A DNA stretch of 64,000 nt from Excoecaria cochinchinensis (taxonomy: Eukaryota; Streptophyta; Magnoliopsida; Malpighiales; Euphorbiaceae), in contig CANTUQ010000037.1 in the NCBI GenBank assembly GCA_947683425.1, positions 4,464,001 through 4,528,000 of the forward strand, given 5' to 3'. Shown here piece by piece: positions 10,210-22,407 of this stretch. The notes beneath the pieces were generated by a model. That model was given only the letters and a program-made list of their open reading frames with translations. It did not search any database and was not told where the DNA came from. The stretch's first letter is position 1, and every line of letters starts with the position of its first letter. The translations under genes and the position numbers were made by a program.

Positions 10210-11922
10210 TTTATTGGTATCAGAGCATAGGTTTAGTCAGTTTTGCTGATTAGAGTTTTAAAACGAGTCTGTATGGTACTTGTTTTGGCCAACGCGGACG
10301 TTCTGGTTCTTCGTACAAATAATAGACCTAAAAGTTTCTAAAAAGATATGGATGTATAGTTAAGGAATGTTAATCTAATAGAATCTAACTTGTTTGTTTT
10401 AAGATATTACGTGTTTGGGTGACTTAAAGTATCAGTATTGATTTTGCTAGCAGAGATTCTTCACAGAATCTCCCTGGATGTAATATGAATTATGAATAGG
10501 AGTAATGTCCTAAGTGACGTATAAAACATGAGCATAAAAATTTAGATGGTTCTGGACTGAAAATAAGAGGAAGGTGAAAGAATTTGGAATGTGTATATGT
10601 ATAAGTATATAAGTATAGAAGGTTCTGAATCGAGAATAAGCGAAAAGTAAAGGAATGCATACAATATATGCAAGTACATGATACATGTTATACGTATATG
10701 TTTATGAATTTGAAGTATTGGTTACATGATAGAGATTTGTATATGAATAGTATGTTACATAAGTGGTAAATGACTATGTGGGAAAGGAGTATATAGTTTT
10801 TATACATAATGTTATATCTGACTGAAAGAATATAAGTCTAGATTGTATGATTATGACATATGAATGATAAGTATAATATAGTAATTGTTTAAGGAGGCAT
10901 ACCCTAGTGATGTATTATAACCTGGAATATTGTTCATACTTAATGTAACTTGATGTTAATATAGGGCCTGCTTTAGTCTGAATAGTGAATTAGTATGTAT
11001 GTTTATAGGAAGTTACAATTATTTTGTGATACTACTTAGTGTCTCCTGTTTGGTACTTTGGTATCTTCTATTTAATACTTTGGTATCTTTTCTTTTAATA
11101 GATGATCTGAAGACTTATTGTCTCTTCTGTGATGCCTTATGAGGTATCTTCTATATATTTAATATAATGAGGTTATTTATTTTCTGTTATCCGCACCGTA
11201 TTCTATTAAAAAAGTTTTTGAGTCTGTATAAAGTCTGTCTCTGATTGGTTTTGTTTTGGTCTAATAACTATATTTACTGATTTGATAAAGTAATTAGAAT
11301 GCCTGATATGAACTTCTGTTTGAGCATACTTACTTCCTATTTTGATTGCATGAATAAGATGTATACATGGATGTGAATAAGGCTTGTGATTTAATGCAAG
11401 ATTTGTTATACGGTTCTATATTCTGTTACGAATATTGATGTGTTAATGCTAATCGATTTTGGACACTAAGGATTTATTTAACAGCATAGTGTTATCAGCT
11501 TGTTTAAGTCCTGAAACATTACTGACTAGTTTTTTAGCAGGATTGTAATAGTAAGTGAAATGTGTAAGTATAAATTTGATCTGTTCGAAAGAAATAAACT
11601 TGATACCTGATTTGTTTGAATTATTTCATCGTAGGTGTGAATCTGATTCTGAGAATGAACTATATTAAGGACTCCTGAAAAAGTAGTTAAGTAATAAATT
11701 ACATGAATATATCAAAGGTTTCCAAATTATAGTTAGTAAAATAAATAGTATTGATAGTTGAATAAAGAAAAGTTATCTCCGACTAGATAAGATGTTTGAA
11801 AAGTATATATTATATGCTTGTACCAAAATGAAAACATGAACATGACGGTTAAAGAAATGCACGGTTTTGGATCTATGATAGTGACGAATTTTGAGGAAGA
11901 AATTTTTTAAGGGAAAGATAAT
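10210..11922 (+). other. Non-coding interior of element B
   Basis: It begins with the tRNA-Met primer site at 10215 and ends in a purine-rich AAGGGAAAGATAAT before the 3' LTR. No frame encodes gag, protease, RT, RNase H or integrase. The sequence is AT-rich with frequent stops on both strands. Confidence 0.7.
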
Positions 11923-12049
11923 TGTAATGACCCAAAATTCCCCTGTTCATATTTGGACATGTTTCGGAGGAATTAGGGTGCTAAATGTGCATGATTGATA
12001 GTATATGTGTTAAAAAAGGACAAAATCGGTATTATTGTAAAAGTTTGAC

Positions 12050-13418
12050 TGATATAAGCCTAAATAGCTCATATTTAGCCCAAATATTGTGATTAAAATA
12101 ATGTTCATTTGTAGTTAATTATGTTAGAATTAGGTATGTTTTATGCGTTGTTCTATGTTTTGTGACTATAGGAGAAATTGGAGAAAATAATGGAGAAAAG
12201 GAGCGAAATTATGAAAGAGAAGATGATTCTGTCACGAGCGCGACAGAAGGTGCCAAAGAAGAGGGAAGAGAAGAGAGAAAGAGAAGAACCAAAGAAGAAG
12301 CCATGCCCTATCGCGAGCGCGAAGGAGTCGTGAGCGAGATGAGACGCGGAGGAAAGAGAAACAGCCAATACAGCTGAAGAGCAGGAAGGGAGAGAGGGCC
12401 GTGCTCTGTTGCGAGCGCGACAGGCTTCGCGATCGCTATAGAGAGATCCGTTGGGTAGTTATTTTCAAAAAGTCACTTGAAGGGTCATGCTTTCTCACCA
12501 ACTTGTACAACTCTTTGAAGAAACTTATCAAGGAACATGACTTTTAGAACATTATATATATTAAATTCAACTGTAATTTAAAGGAGGGAATTTTTAATTA
12601 AGTATTTTTCTGTAAGTTTGAGAGAAAATAATTTCTTTAGTTGAAGTTCTAAGTTAGTTTTTATGTTCTGAAGAAAAGGCAATTGCAAGGGAGAAGATCA
12701 TACTTTGTGAAGGGAAAAAGGGTTGAGAGATCTCCTTCTTCTATTTCTAATCTTTTACTTCTTCTTTGTAAACATTAAATGAATGTTATTTAAGAAACTT
12801 GAATGATATTAATGTTATTTCTATTTCCATCAATGTTAATAGTCTTTGAAAGCAGAATTCTCTATTGGTATATTTGCATGATCATTATAAGTTAAAGTAG
12901 AGTTAAGAGATTCACTTTATTTTACAACTAATAGAACTTCATTATGAAAACATAACTTGAGAGATCAGTATGTCAAGATAATTGCTATAAGTTGGTAACT
13001 AATCTTAAAATATGTAATTAGAATTAACTAGTTCATTAATAAGAGTTAAGGATTAGCATTGTAATCGCATGTTTTAGGCACTCTAGTTTATGTCGAGAGA
13101 GTGAATTAGAATATTATTATTCCAATTTAGCTTACTGATAAGATTATAATTATAATTAAAAGATGGAATTAAGTTTCATAATCATTAGTTCTTCATCATC
13201 TACACTGTCTTCTTTGATCATCATTAACTAGGTTTAATTAATTTGCATGACACGAGTAGTATAGAATTAACTTACAAATTATTGAACATTGTAAACAAGA
13301 TAAAATCAAGTAGTAATAGTGAGTGTTATTTAATCTACATTCTCTGTGGGATCGACATTTTAAGTACTATGAGCGATTAACCGTGCACTTGCGGAGTTAG
13401 AGTTTTTACCACCTAACA
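12050..13418 (+). repeat. 5' LTR of element C
   Basis: It runs from TGATATAAGCC to CCTAACA, closely similar to 22408-23787. It contains about four copies of the CG-rich near-palindrome around TCGCGAGCGCGA at 12231-12437. Confidence 0.85.
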
Positions 13419-13428
13419 AGTTTTTTTT

Positions 13429-13446
13429 GGCGCCGTTGCTGGGGAT
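13429..13446 (+). promoter_or_regulatory. tRNA-Asp primer-binding site of element C
   Basis: TGGCGCCGTTGCTGGGGA is complementary to the 3' end of plant tRNA-Asp except for one base. It lies 10 bases after the LTR terminus CCTAACA, with a T-run between. The spacing is longer than usual but is known in Athila-type elements. Confidence 0.8.
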
Positions 13447-13563
13447 GGTATGATTGAATTTATTGCCATTACAAATCTTGATTTGTGATCTTAGATTACA
13501 ATACTTAATTAGTTTTGTTTGTCCATTTTGTTTTGTTTTTACATGATTGGATAGTTCAAGTAT

Positions 13564-14870
13564 ATGCCTAGAATAAGGAGTTCTCAAGAAGAACTTGAAC
13601 CATTGAATCCATAGATAGAAAGATTTCTTTCAAGTAACCGAAAATCCAATAAAAAGAAGAATAAGAATAGGAGACAATTTATGGCTGAAGAAGAGAATCC
13701 ACCACGGTTGATGGATTTTGTTACGCCAGCGTTGAGCGGGGCTTAATAAGGAGTGGTAAGGCCTACGGTAAATGCAAATCCATTTGAAATTAAGCCATCT
13801 CGTTTACAAATGATTCAAAACAGTATTCATTTTTATAGTTTGGCAAATGAGGATCCAAATGCTCATTTGGCAAATTTCTTAGAAATTTGTGATACCTTCA
13901 AAATTAATGGAGTTTCTGCAGATGCAATCAAGCTTAGGCTTTTTCCTTTCACATTGAAGGATAAGGCAAAAGCTTGGTTGAATTCACTTGCTAGAGGATC
14001 TATTATAACTTGAGACCAATTGGCTCAAGCATTTTTATCTAAATATTTTCCTCTAGCCAAAACTGCAAAGATTATTTAAGATATCACTACTTTTGTGCAA
14101 AATGACAATGAATTTTTGTATGAAGCATGGGAAAGATTTAAAGAATTGTAGAGAAGTTGTCCACATCATAACCTTCCAAGGGAGTTACTTATGCAAACAT
14201 TTTATAATGGAGTGAATCCCATAACTAGAAGAATAATAGATACTGTAGTCGGTGGTTCTCTTATGAGAAAACAACGGAAGCTGCATTTGAATTGCTTAAG
14301 GAGATGTCCATGAACAATTACATGTGGCCAACTGAAAGAAGAAGGGAATCGAATTCTTCTAATGCTAGGGGGGTACATTCAATTGATTCGGTGGTAGCAT
14401 TGTAAGCATAAATTTCGGCTTTAACTCATAAAATTAATAGCCTAGGTATGGGAGGAAGTCAACCAAATGCATGCACCATTTGTGGTTAACAAGGTCATAA
14501 TAGTGAAGTGTGTAATTTGGGAATGGCTAGTACGGAGGAACAAGTGAGCTTTATCCAAGGACAAGGGCGTGGTAATCCATATTCAAATACCTATAACCCT
14601 GGTTGGAGAAGCCATCCAAATTTTTAATGGGGAAATAGCAGCAATCAGAATAGAGGTGTAGGATTTTAACAACCTCAAGATAGGTTTGAAGCTTTAGAGG
14701 TTAAGATGGATAGGTTTTTAGAGGGCATTAATTTGAAATTTAGTTCACAAGAAGAGAACCAAAAGAGGCTAAAGACAAAGTTTGATAAAATCACTAAAAA
14801 TCATGCCTCATCTATCCATAACGTGGAGGTGCAATTAGGGCAAATTGCTAAGGCATTACCTTCACGATTA
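13564..14870 (+). pseudogene. Gag of element C, disrupted
   Basis: It starts at ATG 13564 (MPRIRSSQEELEPLNP, then TAG). The best-preserved block is 13753-14013, with HLANFLEICDTFKING and LRLFPFTLKDKAKAWL, the retrotransposon gag domain. Further blocks (DITTFVQNDNEFLYEAWERF, QTFYNGVNP) follow in frame but with stops. A degraded zinc knuckle with an internal stop (CTICG...GHNSEVC) is near 14470-14515. The stop at 14011-14013 replaces a conserved Trp. Gag would form the particle shell, but this copy cannot. Confidence 0.75.
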
Positions 14871-15005
14871 TAAGGAAATTTACCAAGTAATACGGAGGAA
14901 AATCCAAGGGAACATCTTAAGGAAATTAAATTGAGGTAAGGTAAATCTTATATTAATGAATTTGTTTCTTCTAACAAGGATGAAGATTTGTAGAAAATAA
15001 ATTTT

Positions 15006-15197
15006 TTGAAGGGAGATAAGTCCTCTGTCGTGAGCGCGACGCCTATCGCGAGCGTGACAGAGGAAAGATCAGCCAAAATCGCGAGCGCGCCAGAAGAGAG
15101 TCCACCTGCTGTCGCAAGCATGACAGAAGGGGCTACCAAGGCAAATCCTTCAAAAATTTTCCAAGCTCATCCACCATTTCTGCAACGTCTTAAATAG
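15006..15197 (+). other. Gag-protease linker coding a four-fold (V/I)(V/A)S repeat
   Basis: The frame reads SVVSATPIASVTEE, SAKIASAPEE and PPAVASMTEG. Each V-S core is encoded by a copy of the CG-rich near-palindrome (GTCGTGAGCGCGAC, ATCGCGAGCGTGAC and others) that also occurs in the LTRs and after pol. The peptide has no known domain. The repetition appears to come from the DNA motif rather than from selection on protein. Confidence 0.55.
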
Positions 15198-15395
15198 CAA
15201 AATCAAGATAAGCAATTTCAAACTTTTATTGATAAATTAAAGCATTTACATATCAATTTGAATTTTATTGAGGCTATAAATCAAATCCCTCACTATGTAA
15301 AGTTTCTTAAAGACTTAATTTCTAAGAAAAGAAGTTGGGAAGACCTATCTACTGTTGAGTTGACTTAAGCATGTAGTTCAGTAATCACTAACAAT

Positions 15396-18300
15396 GTGCC
15401 TACTGAGCTTAAAGATAATGGGAGTTTTATTATTCCTTGTACTTTGGGGGAGGTTGAATTTTTTAAGTGTTTATGTGATTTAGGGGCTAGTATTAACCTT
15501 ATGCCATTGTCTATCTTTAAGAAATTAGGTTTAAACTATGTCAAACCTACTTCAATGGTCTTGCAATTGGCTGACCAATCAATTAAAAAACCATATGGTA
15601 TAGTTGAAGATGTGCTAGTTAAAGTGGATAAATTCATTTTGCTTGTTGATTTTGTGATTTTGGACTTTACTTGTGATGTTAAATGTCCATTGATATTGGG
15701 TAGACCATTTATGAGAACTGGAAGGGCTTTAGTTGATGTCTATGAAGGAACATTGGTTTTAAGAGTGGGGAAGGTGAGTGTAGAATATCACATGGATAAA
15801 GCACTCAAATACCCCATGGATGAAAATGTGTGCATGAAAATTGATATCATTAATGCTTGTGTTTTGGAAGTATTGGATGATGCAGGTCAAGAGGAGGTCA
15901 ATATTGAGGAAAAAGTTCATGAGGAGGAGGAGCAAGAGAGCTCAAGGCCAAAAATTTTTTATCAAAATGAGGCACCTTTGCCACCTTCCATTGTAAGTCC
16001 TCCTAATGTGGAATTGAAAGAATTACCAAGCCATTGGAGGTATGCATTTCTTGGTAACAATAGCACTTTACTTATCATTATTTCTAATAAGCTCACTAGT
16101 AAGCAAGAATCCTTGTTGTTAGAGGTTATTAGAAAGAGGATTAAAAGTATAGGATGGCAAATTTCTGATTTGAAGGGAATTAGTCCAAACATTGTCATGC
16201 ATAGAATTAACATGGAAGATGAGTGTCAACCTAAGGCTGATAGACAAAGAAGACTTAATCCCAATGTGAAGGAAGTAGTTAAAAAAGAAGTTATTAAGTT
16301 GTTAGATGCTGGGATTATCTATCCGATTTCGGATAGTGCATGGGTGAGTCCTATTCATTGCGTGCCTAAGAAAGGGGGAATGGCTGTAATTAGAAATGAG
16401 AATGGAGATTTGATTCCTACTAGAACCACCACCGGTTGGAGGGTTTATATTAACTATAGGAAGCTAAATTCAGCTACTAGGAATGATCACTTTCCTTTGC
16501 CATTCATTGATCAAATGCTAGAGAGGATAGCTGGCCATTCTCATTATTAATTTCTAGATGGATTTTAGGATATTTTCAAATATTCATTTACCCTACTGAT
16601 CAAGAAAAGACCACATTTACTTGTCCATATGGGACTTTTGCCTATAGAAAGATGCCCTTTGGGCTATGTAATGCACCAGCAACTTTTTAAAGGTGTGTGA
16701 CTTTTGTTTTTGGGGATATGATAGAAGAGATCATGGAAGTTTTCATGGATGATTTTTCTGTTTATGGTGATTCGTTTGGGTTGTGTTTAAGAAATTTGGA
16801 TAGAGTATTGGTAGATGTGTGGAGACCAATTTAGTACTTAATTGGGAAAAATACCACTTCATAGTAGAAGAAGGGATAGTTATAGGTCACAAGATTTTAA
16901 GTAAAGGTATAGAGGTTGATAGAGCAAAAACTGAATTAATAGAGAAGTTACCTCCACCTACTACACTTAAGGGTGTAAGATCCTTTTTAGGTCATGCGGA
17001 ATTCTATAGAAGGTTTATAAAAGACTTTTCTTTGATTGTTAAGCCTTTAACTAACTTATTGGTTAAGGATGTACCTTTTGACTTTTCTGATGCATATATG
17101 AATGCTTTTGAGAAATTAAAGAAAGTTCTTGTTAATGCACCTATAATTACTTCACCAAATTGGAGTTTACCTTTTGAAATCATGTGTTTTGCAAGTGACC
17201 TTGTTGTAGGATGTGTGCTAGGTCAACGTCAAGGTAAACATTTGCATGTTATTTATTATACTAGCTATACATTATCTGCACCTCAATTAAATTACACTAC
17301 AACTAAAAAGGAAATATTAGCTGTTGTTTTTGCATGTGATAAGTTAAAATCTTACTTTTTAGGATCTAAAGTTATAATTTATACGGACCTTGCAGTCCTT
17401 AGGTACTTATTTGCTAAGAAAGATGCTAAGCCTCGTCTCATACGTTGGGTTCTTTTGTTACAAGAATTTGACATTGAGATTAGGGATAAAAAGGGTTTTG
17501 AAAACTTAGTGGCTGATCACTTGTCAAGATTAGAAAATGATGAAGGACCTTTAGGGAATAGTAATGAAATAAATGAATCTTTTTCGGATGAGTCTTTAAT
17601 GTCCATTGAACAAGTGCATGTGCTATGGTATGCAGATTTTGCTAACTTTCTTACTGCAGGGATTGTACCTCATGGTTTGACATGGCAACAAAGGAAGAAG
17701 TTCTTTAGTGATGTAAAGAATTACCTTTAGGAGGAACCCTACTTGTTTAAGATAGGAGGAGATAGTGTAATTCGAAGGTGTGTCAGTGAAGATGAATATG
17801 TGAACATTTTGACACATTGCCATTCATCTTTGTATTCGGGCCATAATGGTAGTACAAAAACTGCATCCCGTGTGCTTGAGTGTGGTTTCTATTGGCCTAC
17901 CCTATTTCATAATGCTAGGAATTTTGCAGCTCAATGTGATAGGTGTCAAAGGGTTGGTAATATTGGGAAAAAAGATGAGATGCCTTTGAATAGCATTTTA
18001 GAAGTAGAGATATTTGATGTGTGGGGGATAGACTTCATGGGTCCTTTTCCTACTTCTTTTGGGCAAACCTATGTATTGGTTAGGGTGGATTATGTCTCAA
18101 ATGGGTTGAAGCTAAGGCAACACCAACCAATAATTCAAATGTGGTTGTGAAGTTCTTAAAGAAACTCTTTTTAAGATTTGGAGTGCCAAGAGCCATAATA
18201 AGTGAGGAGGTACGCATTTCATTTAATCGCTCTTTCACTTCATTATTGTATAAATATGGTGTGCATCATAGGGTCACTACTCCTTATCATCCTCAAACTA

Positions 18301-18660
18301 GTGGTCAAGTAGAGGTTTCTAATAGAGAGCTTAAGTGGATACTAGAAAAAATAGTTTCTAACTCTAGGAAAGATTGAGCACACAAATTAGATAATGCACT
18401 TTCAGTATATCGCACTACATTCAAAACACGTATTGGGATGTCACCATATAAGTTAGTGTATGGTAAAGCATGCCATTTGCCTGTTGAGTTAGAACATAGA
18501 GCCTGTTGGGCCATTAGGACTTTGAATTATGACATTAAGGAGGCTAGTGTAAAAAGATGTTTGCAATTGAATGAACTTGATGAATTACGCCTTATGTTTT
18601 ATGATAATGCAAGAACATATAAGGAAAGATCAAAGATATGACATGATGCTCACACTAGGT
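15396..18660 (+). pseudogene. Pol of element C: protease, RT, RNase H, integrase
   Basis: Protease: CDLGASINLMPLSIFKKLGL near 15474-15533. RT starts near 16260 with SPIHCVPKKGG and continues beyond the stop at 16548 with LPFIDQMLER upstream and FMDDFSVYG near 16744. RNase H (about 17180-17560) has CFASDL where CDASD is usual, so a catalytic Asp is lost, and IYTDLAVLRYLF where TDHAALRYL is usual. The integrase zinc finger (CHSSLYSGH...CDRCQR) lies in 17740-18000, followed by the core (DVWGIDFMGPFP). A one-base loss near 18094 moves the frame to 18141-18377. ISEEVRISF replaces the usual ISDGG, another lost catalytic Asp. Stops at 16688, 17728, 18375 and 18639 fall at conserved Gln or Trp positions. 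The enzyme set is dead. Confidence 0.85.
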
Positions 18661-19471
18661 ACAAAAGTTTTAAGGTAGGAGACAAATTTTTTTTTGTTTA
18701 ACTCTAGATTGAAATTGTTTACTGGAAAGTTGAGATCTAGGTGGAGTGGACCTTTTGAGGTAATATAAGTTTTTGACCATGGTTACTTAGAACTTAAAAA
18801 TAATAAAGGAGAATTGTTTAAAACCAATGCTCAAAGATGTAAGGTTTATTTGTATGGAACTTTTCAAGGTAGAGAGGTCTCAAGTATCTCTTTACAATTG
18901 GGTTGAAAGTTATATACACAATTTTTTTTATCTTGTATTTATTGCCTTTTTAAGTTATTTTTATGTGTTGTTACTTAGATTTCGTTTTAGTATTTTGGAT
19001 TTTAATGTTATTAACATAGTGTATTTCTGTTTTACATGTACAATTAGTAAGTAAGATTAGTGGTATAGTTTAAATATTGAGTGTCTTCTTAAAAAGTAAA
19101 TTTTTGTTGAGTTCTTCCTCTCTGTCGTGAGCGCGACAAAGGAAGGAGGTTGTGGGTACGATAATTATCGCGAGTACGACAGAAGAGGGCTTTGATTTCA
19201 GAATAGGAAGCTGAATTCGTTTCTATCACGAGCGCGACAGAATGCGTAGTTTAACAATTTTTTGAAAATTTGACCGTTGGAACCCCACTTTAACCAACTC
19301 TATAAATACTTTTTGAGCCCTAACTTCCCATTCCCACTCTTATTTTCAGTTTTCTCTCTATATTTTTCATTCTCTTTGATTTTTCATTCATTGTTCTAGG
19401 GTTTTTCTTGTTGTTTTTATTTTTGTTTCTTCTTGTCCATTTGTTTTGGTTCTTTTACTGGTATTTGCAAG
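18661..19471 (+). other. Spacer between pol and third frame of element C
   Basis: It contains decayed integrase C-terminal sequence to about 18850, then AT-rich DNA, then three CG-rich near-palindromes at 19121-19138, 19166-19183 and 19222-19241. A TATA-like CTATAAATAC at about 19301 and a pyrimidine-rich stretch precede the third ORF. This could be an internal promoter for a subgenomic transcript, which I infer only from position. Confidence 0.4.
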
Positions 19472-20715
19472 ATGGTTCGTACTAAATCTTTGGCCAATAA
19501 AGGAAATAAGGCAACGGGAGAATCTAGTTCGCAAGGCCTCAATTCGCACTCTCTACAATTCAAGTATGATTGCCCTTTTCCACTTTACTCTGATGAAGAA
19601 GATGATAAATTTCTTTATTTTACTAAGAAAACGTATGTAGGAATATGGCATATAGATTTTTTTTATTGAATGATTTGGGTATTACATAAGAATTTGAAAA
19701 GTATTTAAAGTATATGAAATGGGGGGAATTTGTGCATATAAATTTACCTGTTAGAAAAGATTGTAGTCTAGAATTTTTTGTGACTCTTGAATATGTTAAT
19801 AAGCACAAAATCAATTTTTAATTTCGACATCAAGGTAAGGAATATATTTTTGGCTTTGATGAAATGCATGATTGGTTTGAATTTCTGCTAAATGGCAAAA
19901 GATTTGAGCCTCACATTTTTAATCCCTCTGATGTTTGGAAAAAATTGACAGGGTTAGATCATTTTAATCCTAAAAATTCCACCAATAGGCAATTTAAAGA
20001 TGATATTTTGTTGCTCTTCCATAAATTTTTATGCCATGCTTTATTTGCTCGTGTGGAGAGTAATAAGGTTCAAACTAAAGACCTCTTTGTTTTAAACCTT
20101 TTGTAATCCAAAAAAACCCCTTGTTTAATCGATTTTATTTTTAATGGTCTATATCATGCTTCTATTGCTAAAACTAAAACTGTAGGTATGGGCCATATGG
20201 TGACTGGAATTGTGTTAGGTTGTTTGGGAAACTTAAATAGTTTTGTGATGGATGAACATGAGCATGTTGCCATGATAGATGACAAATATTTGCGAATTCT
20301 AATGTGTTGACAAGAGGTGGTTGGCCTCCCAAGTTTGTTAATCATCATATGCAGGGTGAAAGCCCAGGTTTGGACAAGGGTAAAGGTCCTTCGACCTCTA
20401 CACCTGCTGCTAATGAAGACGAATCTGATGATGAAGAAGCTGGTGAAGCGGGGGAGTCCGATTCAGAGCATGAAGGGGTAGTAATGCAGCAGGGTGGAGG
20501 CAAGTTTTAAATCGTTTGGATGGGGTGGAGGGTGCCAACCAAAGTATGGCAGCAAGAATGGACCTGATGGAGACCACAATGCACGAGGTGCACAAGAGCC
20601 AAAAGAGTTTGAGTCACAAACTACTTTCTTTCTTCCGCAAGAAGAACATAGAGTTTACACCGTCTCCACCAGATTCCCCAAGTGGGAATTGAGATTTGTT
20701 TTCTCCTTCTCTTTT
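19472..20715 (+). pseudogene. Third reading region of the Athila-like element
   Basis: It starts at ATG 19472 (MVRTKSLANKGNKATGE). Further blocks in shifted frames include MHDWFEFLLNGKRFEPH (19864 on) and FKDDILLLFHKFLCHALFAR. After a stop near 20103 come more coding-like blocks to an acidic Glu/Asp stretch at about 20420-20475. The MVRTK start and its place after integrase match the Athila ORF1/putative plant transposon protein family as I know it. No signal peptide or clear membrane helix supports calling it an envelope protein. Confidence 0.5.
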
Positions 20716-22407
20716 TAATTTTTACTTTTTATGTTTCTTTTTGTTTATTTTGTGTGTTGTGTTTTGCTAGTTTTCCTGTTTAGTGTTCGTTTGTGTTTGA
20801 TTTTCTTACAAAATAAGGGCATTGTGTCCTTTAAGTGTAGGGGCATGCATGTTATGTTCGTGTGACTTGTTTGTGTGTTTAGTGTAGCTTGTGGATATGC
20901 ATGAGATGCTAGTTTTAGGTATAGTTTTGCATGTATATATATTGTTAGTATATTTGTGTTATAGGTTTATATGTGTAGATTGTTTATGAGTTTGTTTAAT
21001 TTTGGAGCTTGTATATTTGATGCCTATTTGGAAATATATACATGCTATAGCTTGAAGTTTTTAGGTAATTTAGTCTAGTTGGGCAAATTTTTGAGGAATG
21101 TCATTTTTTATTTAACTTTGACAATTTAATATACATAGTAAGGGTCATGACTTAGCAAAGCATTTTCATGTAGGTTCTTTTTAAGTTGGGTATCTTTTCA
21201 CATGTAAAAAGGATTATTTTGGCAAATCATTTCTTAGGGTAGTTTGATCTATACCCAAGTGAGCTTTTGAAGCCTTTACATTAAAAATTTTTCTTTGTAT
21301 GAGAGCCTTAATATGTCATATCCTCTAAAACTTATTTTTGGTAAATTTTGATATTACATTTAGTATGAGATGTGCATGAAACATGATAAGGGCACTTAGA
21401 TTAAACCATTTTGGCTTGATTAAATAACCTACTCTTTTTGACTTTAGGTAGCCAATTTTGAGCCTTTAACCTATTTTTGTTGTGAAGCACTTAATTAGCC
21501 TAAATCCTTTACTAAACAATAGACTACTTTTTTTTGTTACCCTTTTTATGGAGAGAATTAGGATTGCTATGTCATTGGAGACACATTTTGTTTAGTGTAA
21601 GCATGATGTTAGTTGAATTGTGAGTTAAATTCCCTTATTCTCAAAGTCCAATATTAGAAAAAGGCTAGTTTTTAAAGAAAAAAAGAAAGAAAGAAATGAA
21701 GAAAAGAAAAGAAAAAGAAAAGCAAAAATGTTAAAAAAAAAAAAGAAACTAGTAGAAAATATGGTCATTAAGAAGGGAATTAGAATAGTAAGTTAAAATG
21801 TAATGAGATCATGCTATGCTTAAATTTTAAGTCTCTTATGATATGGTGATACTTATTCTCTATACATTATGAGCTACTTAAACCAAATTGTCCTACCTTA
21901 ATCTAAGCCAAGCTACAACCATTAATAAGACATTTTGATTTTATGTACTACCTTATACTAGTAGTGGAGATTTTTACTAATTACAAGCTTATGGTATGTA
22001 ATGGCATATTTAAAGAATGAGTGAAACACTAACCCATAAACACATTGAGTGATTGAAGAATGTAGTGTTTGAATGAGAATTATCTTAGGCAATGTTTTGT
22101 ACGAAATAGTCTATATATGTGTTAAGATATTTAATTTCTTGAGTTCAAATATTATTGTGTTTTGAAACTTCATGATTTTTCAAATGTGCATGGTTGTTCA
22201 AGTTTAATGGACAATGATATTATTTGAGAATTTGCATATTTAAACTAATGTATTAAGAGATAAAAGCTATTTCATGTTATTTCCAAATGTTTGTCAAATA
22301 TAGATACAAGATCCAAAATTGTGTGAATGTTGTTTTGTGTATGTGTTTTGTTTGTTCTGTTTGTTATGTTTTGCTTGGGAACAAGCAAAAGTCTAAGTGT
22401 GGGGGCT
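20716..22407 (+). other. 3' non-coding interior of element C
   Basis: AT-rich DNA with no sizeable frame. It includes an A/G-rich tract at 21670-21750 and ends in a polypurine-like GTGTGGGGGC just before the 3' LTR. Confidence 0.6.

Noticed and set aside
12153..12377. Open frames of about 71 codons on both strands in the C LTR
   Set aside because: They arise from the purine-rich, CG-motif part of the LTR, and the matching region of the other LTR has different frames.
19472..20715. Envelope protein in the Athila-like element
   Set aside because: No signal peptide, transmembrane helix or cleavage motif could be seen; only the position after integrase suggests it.
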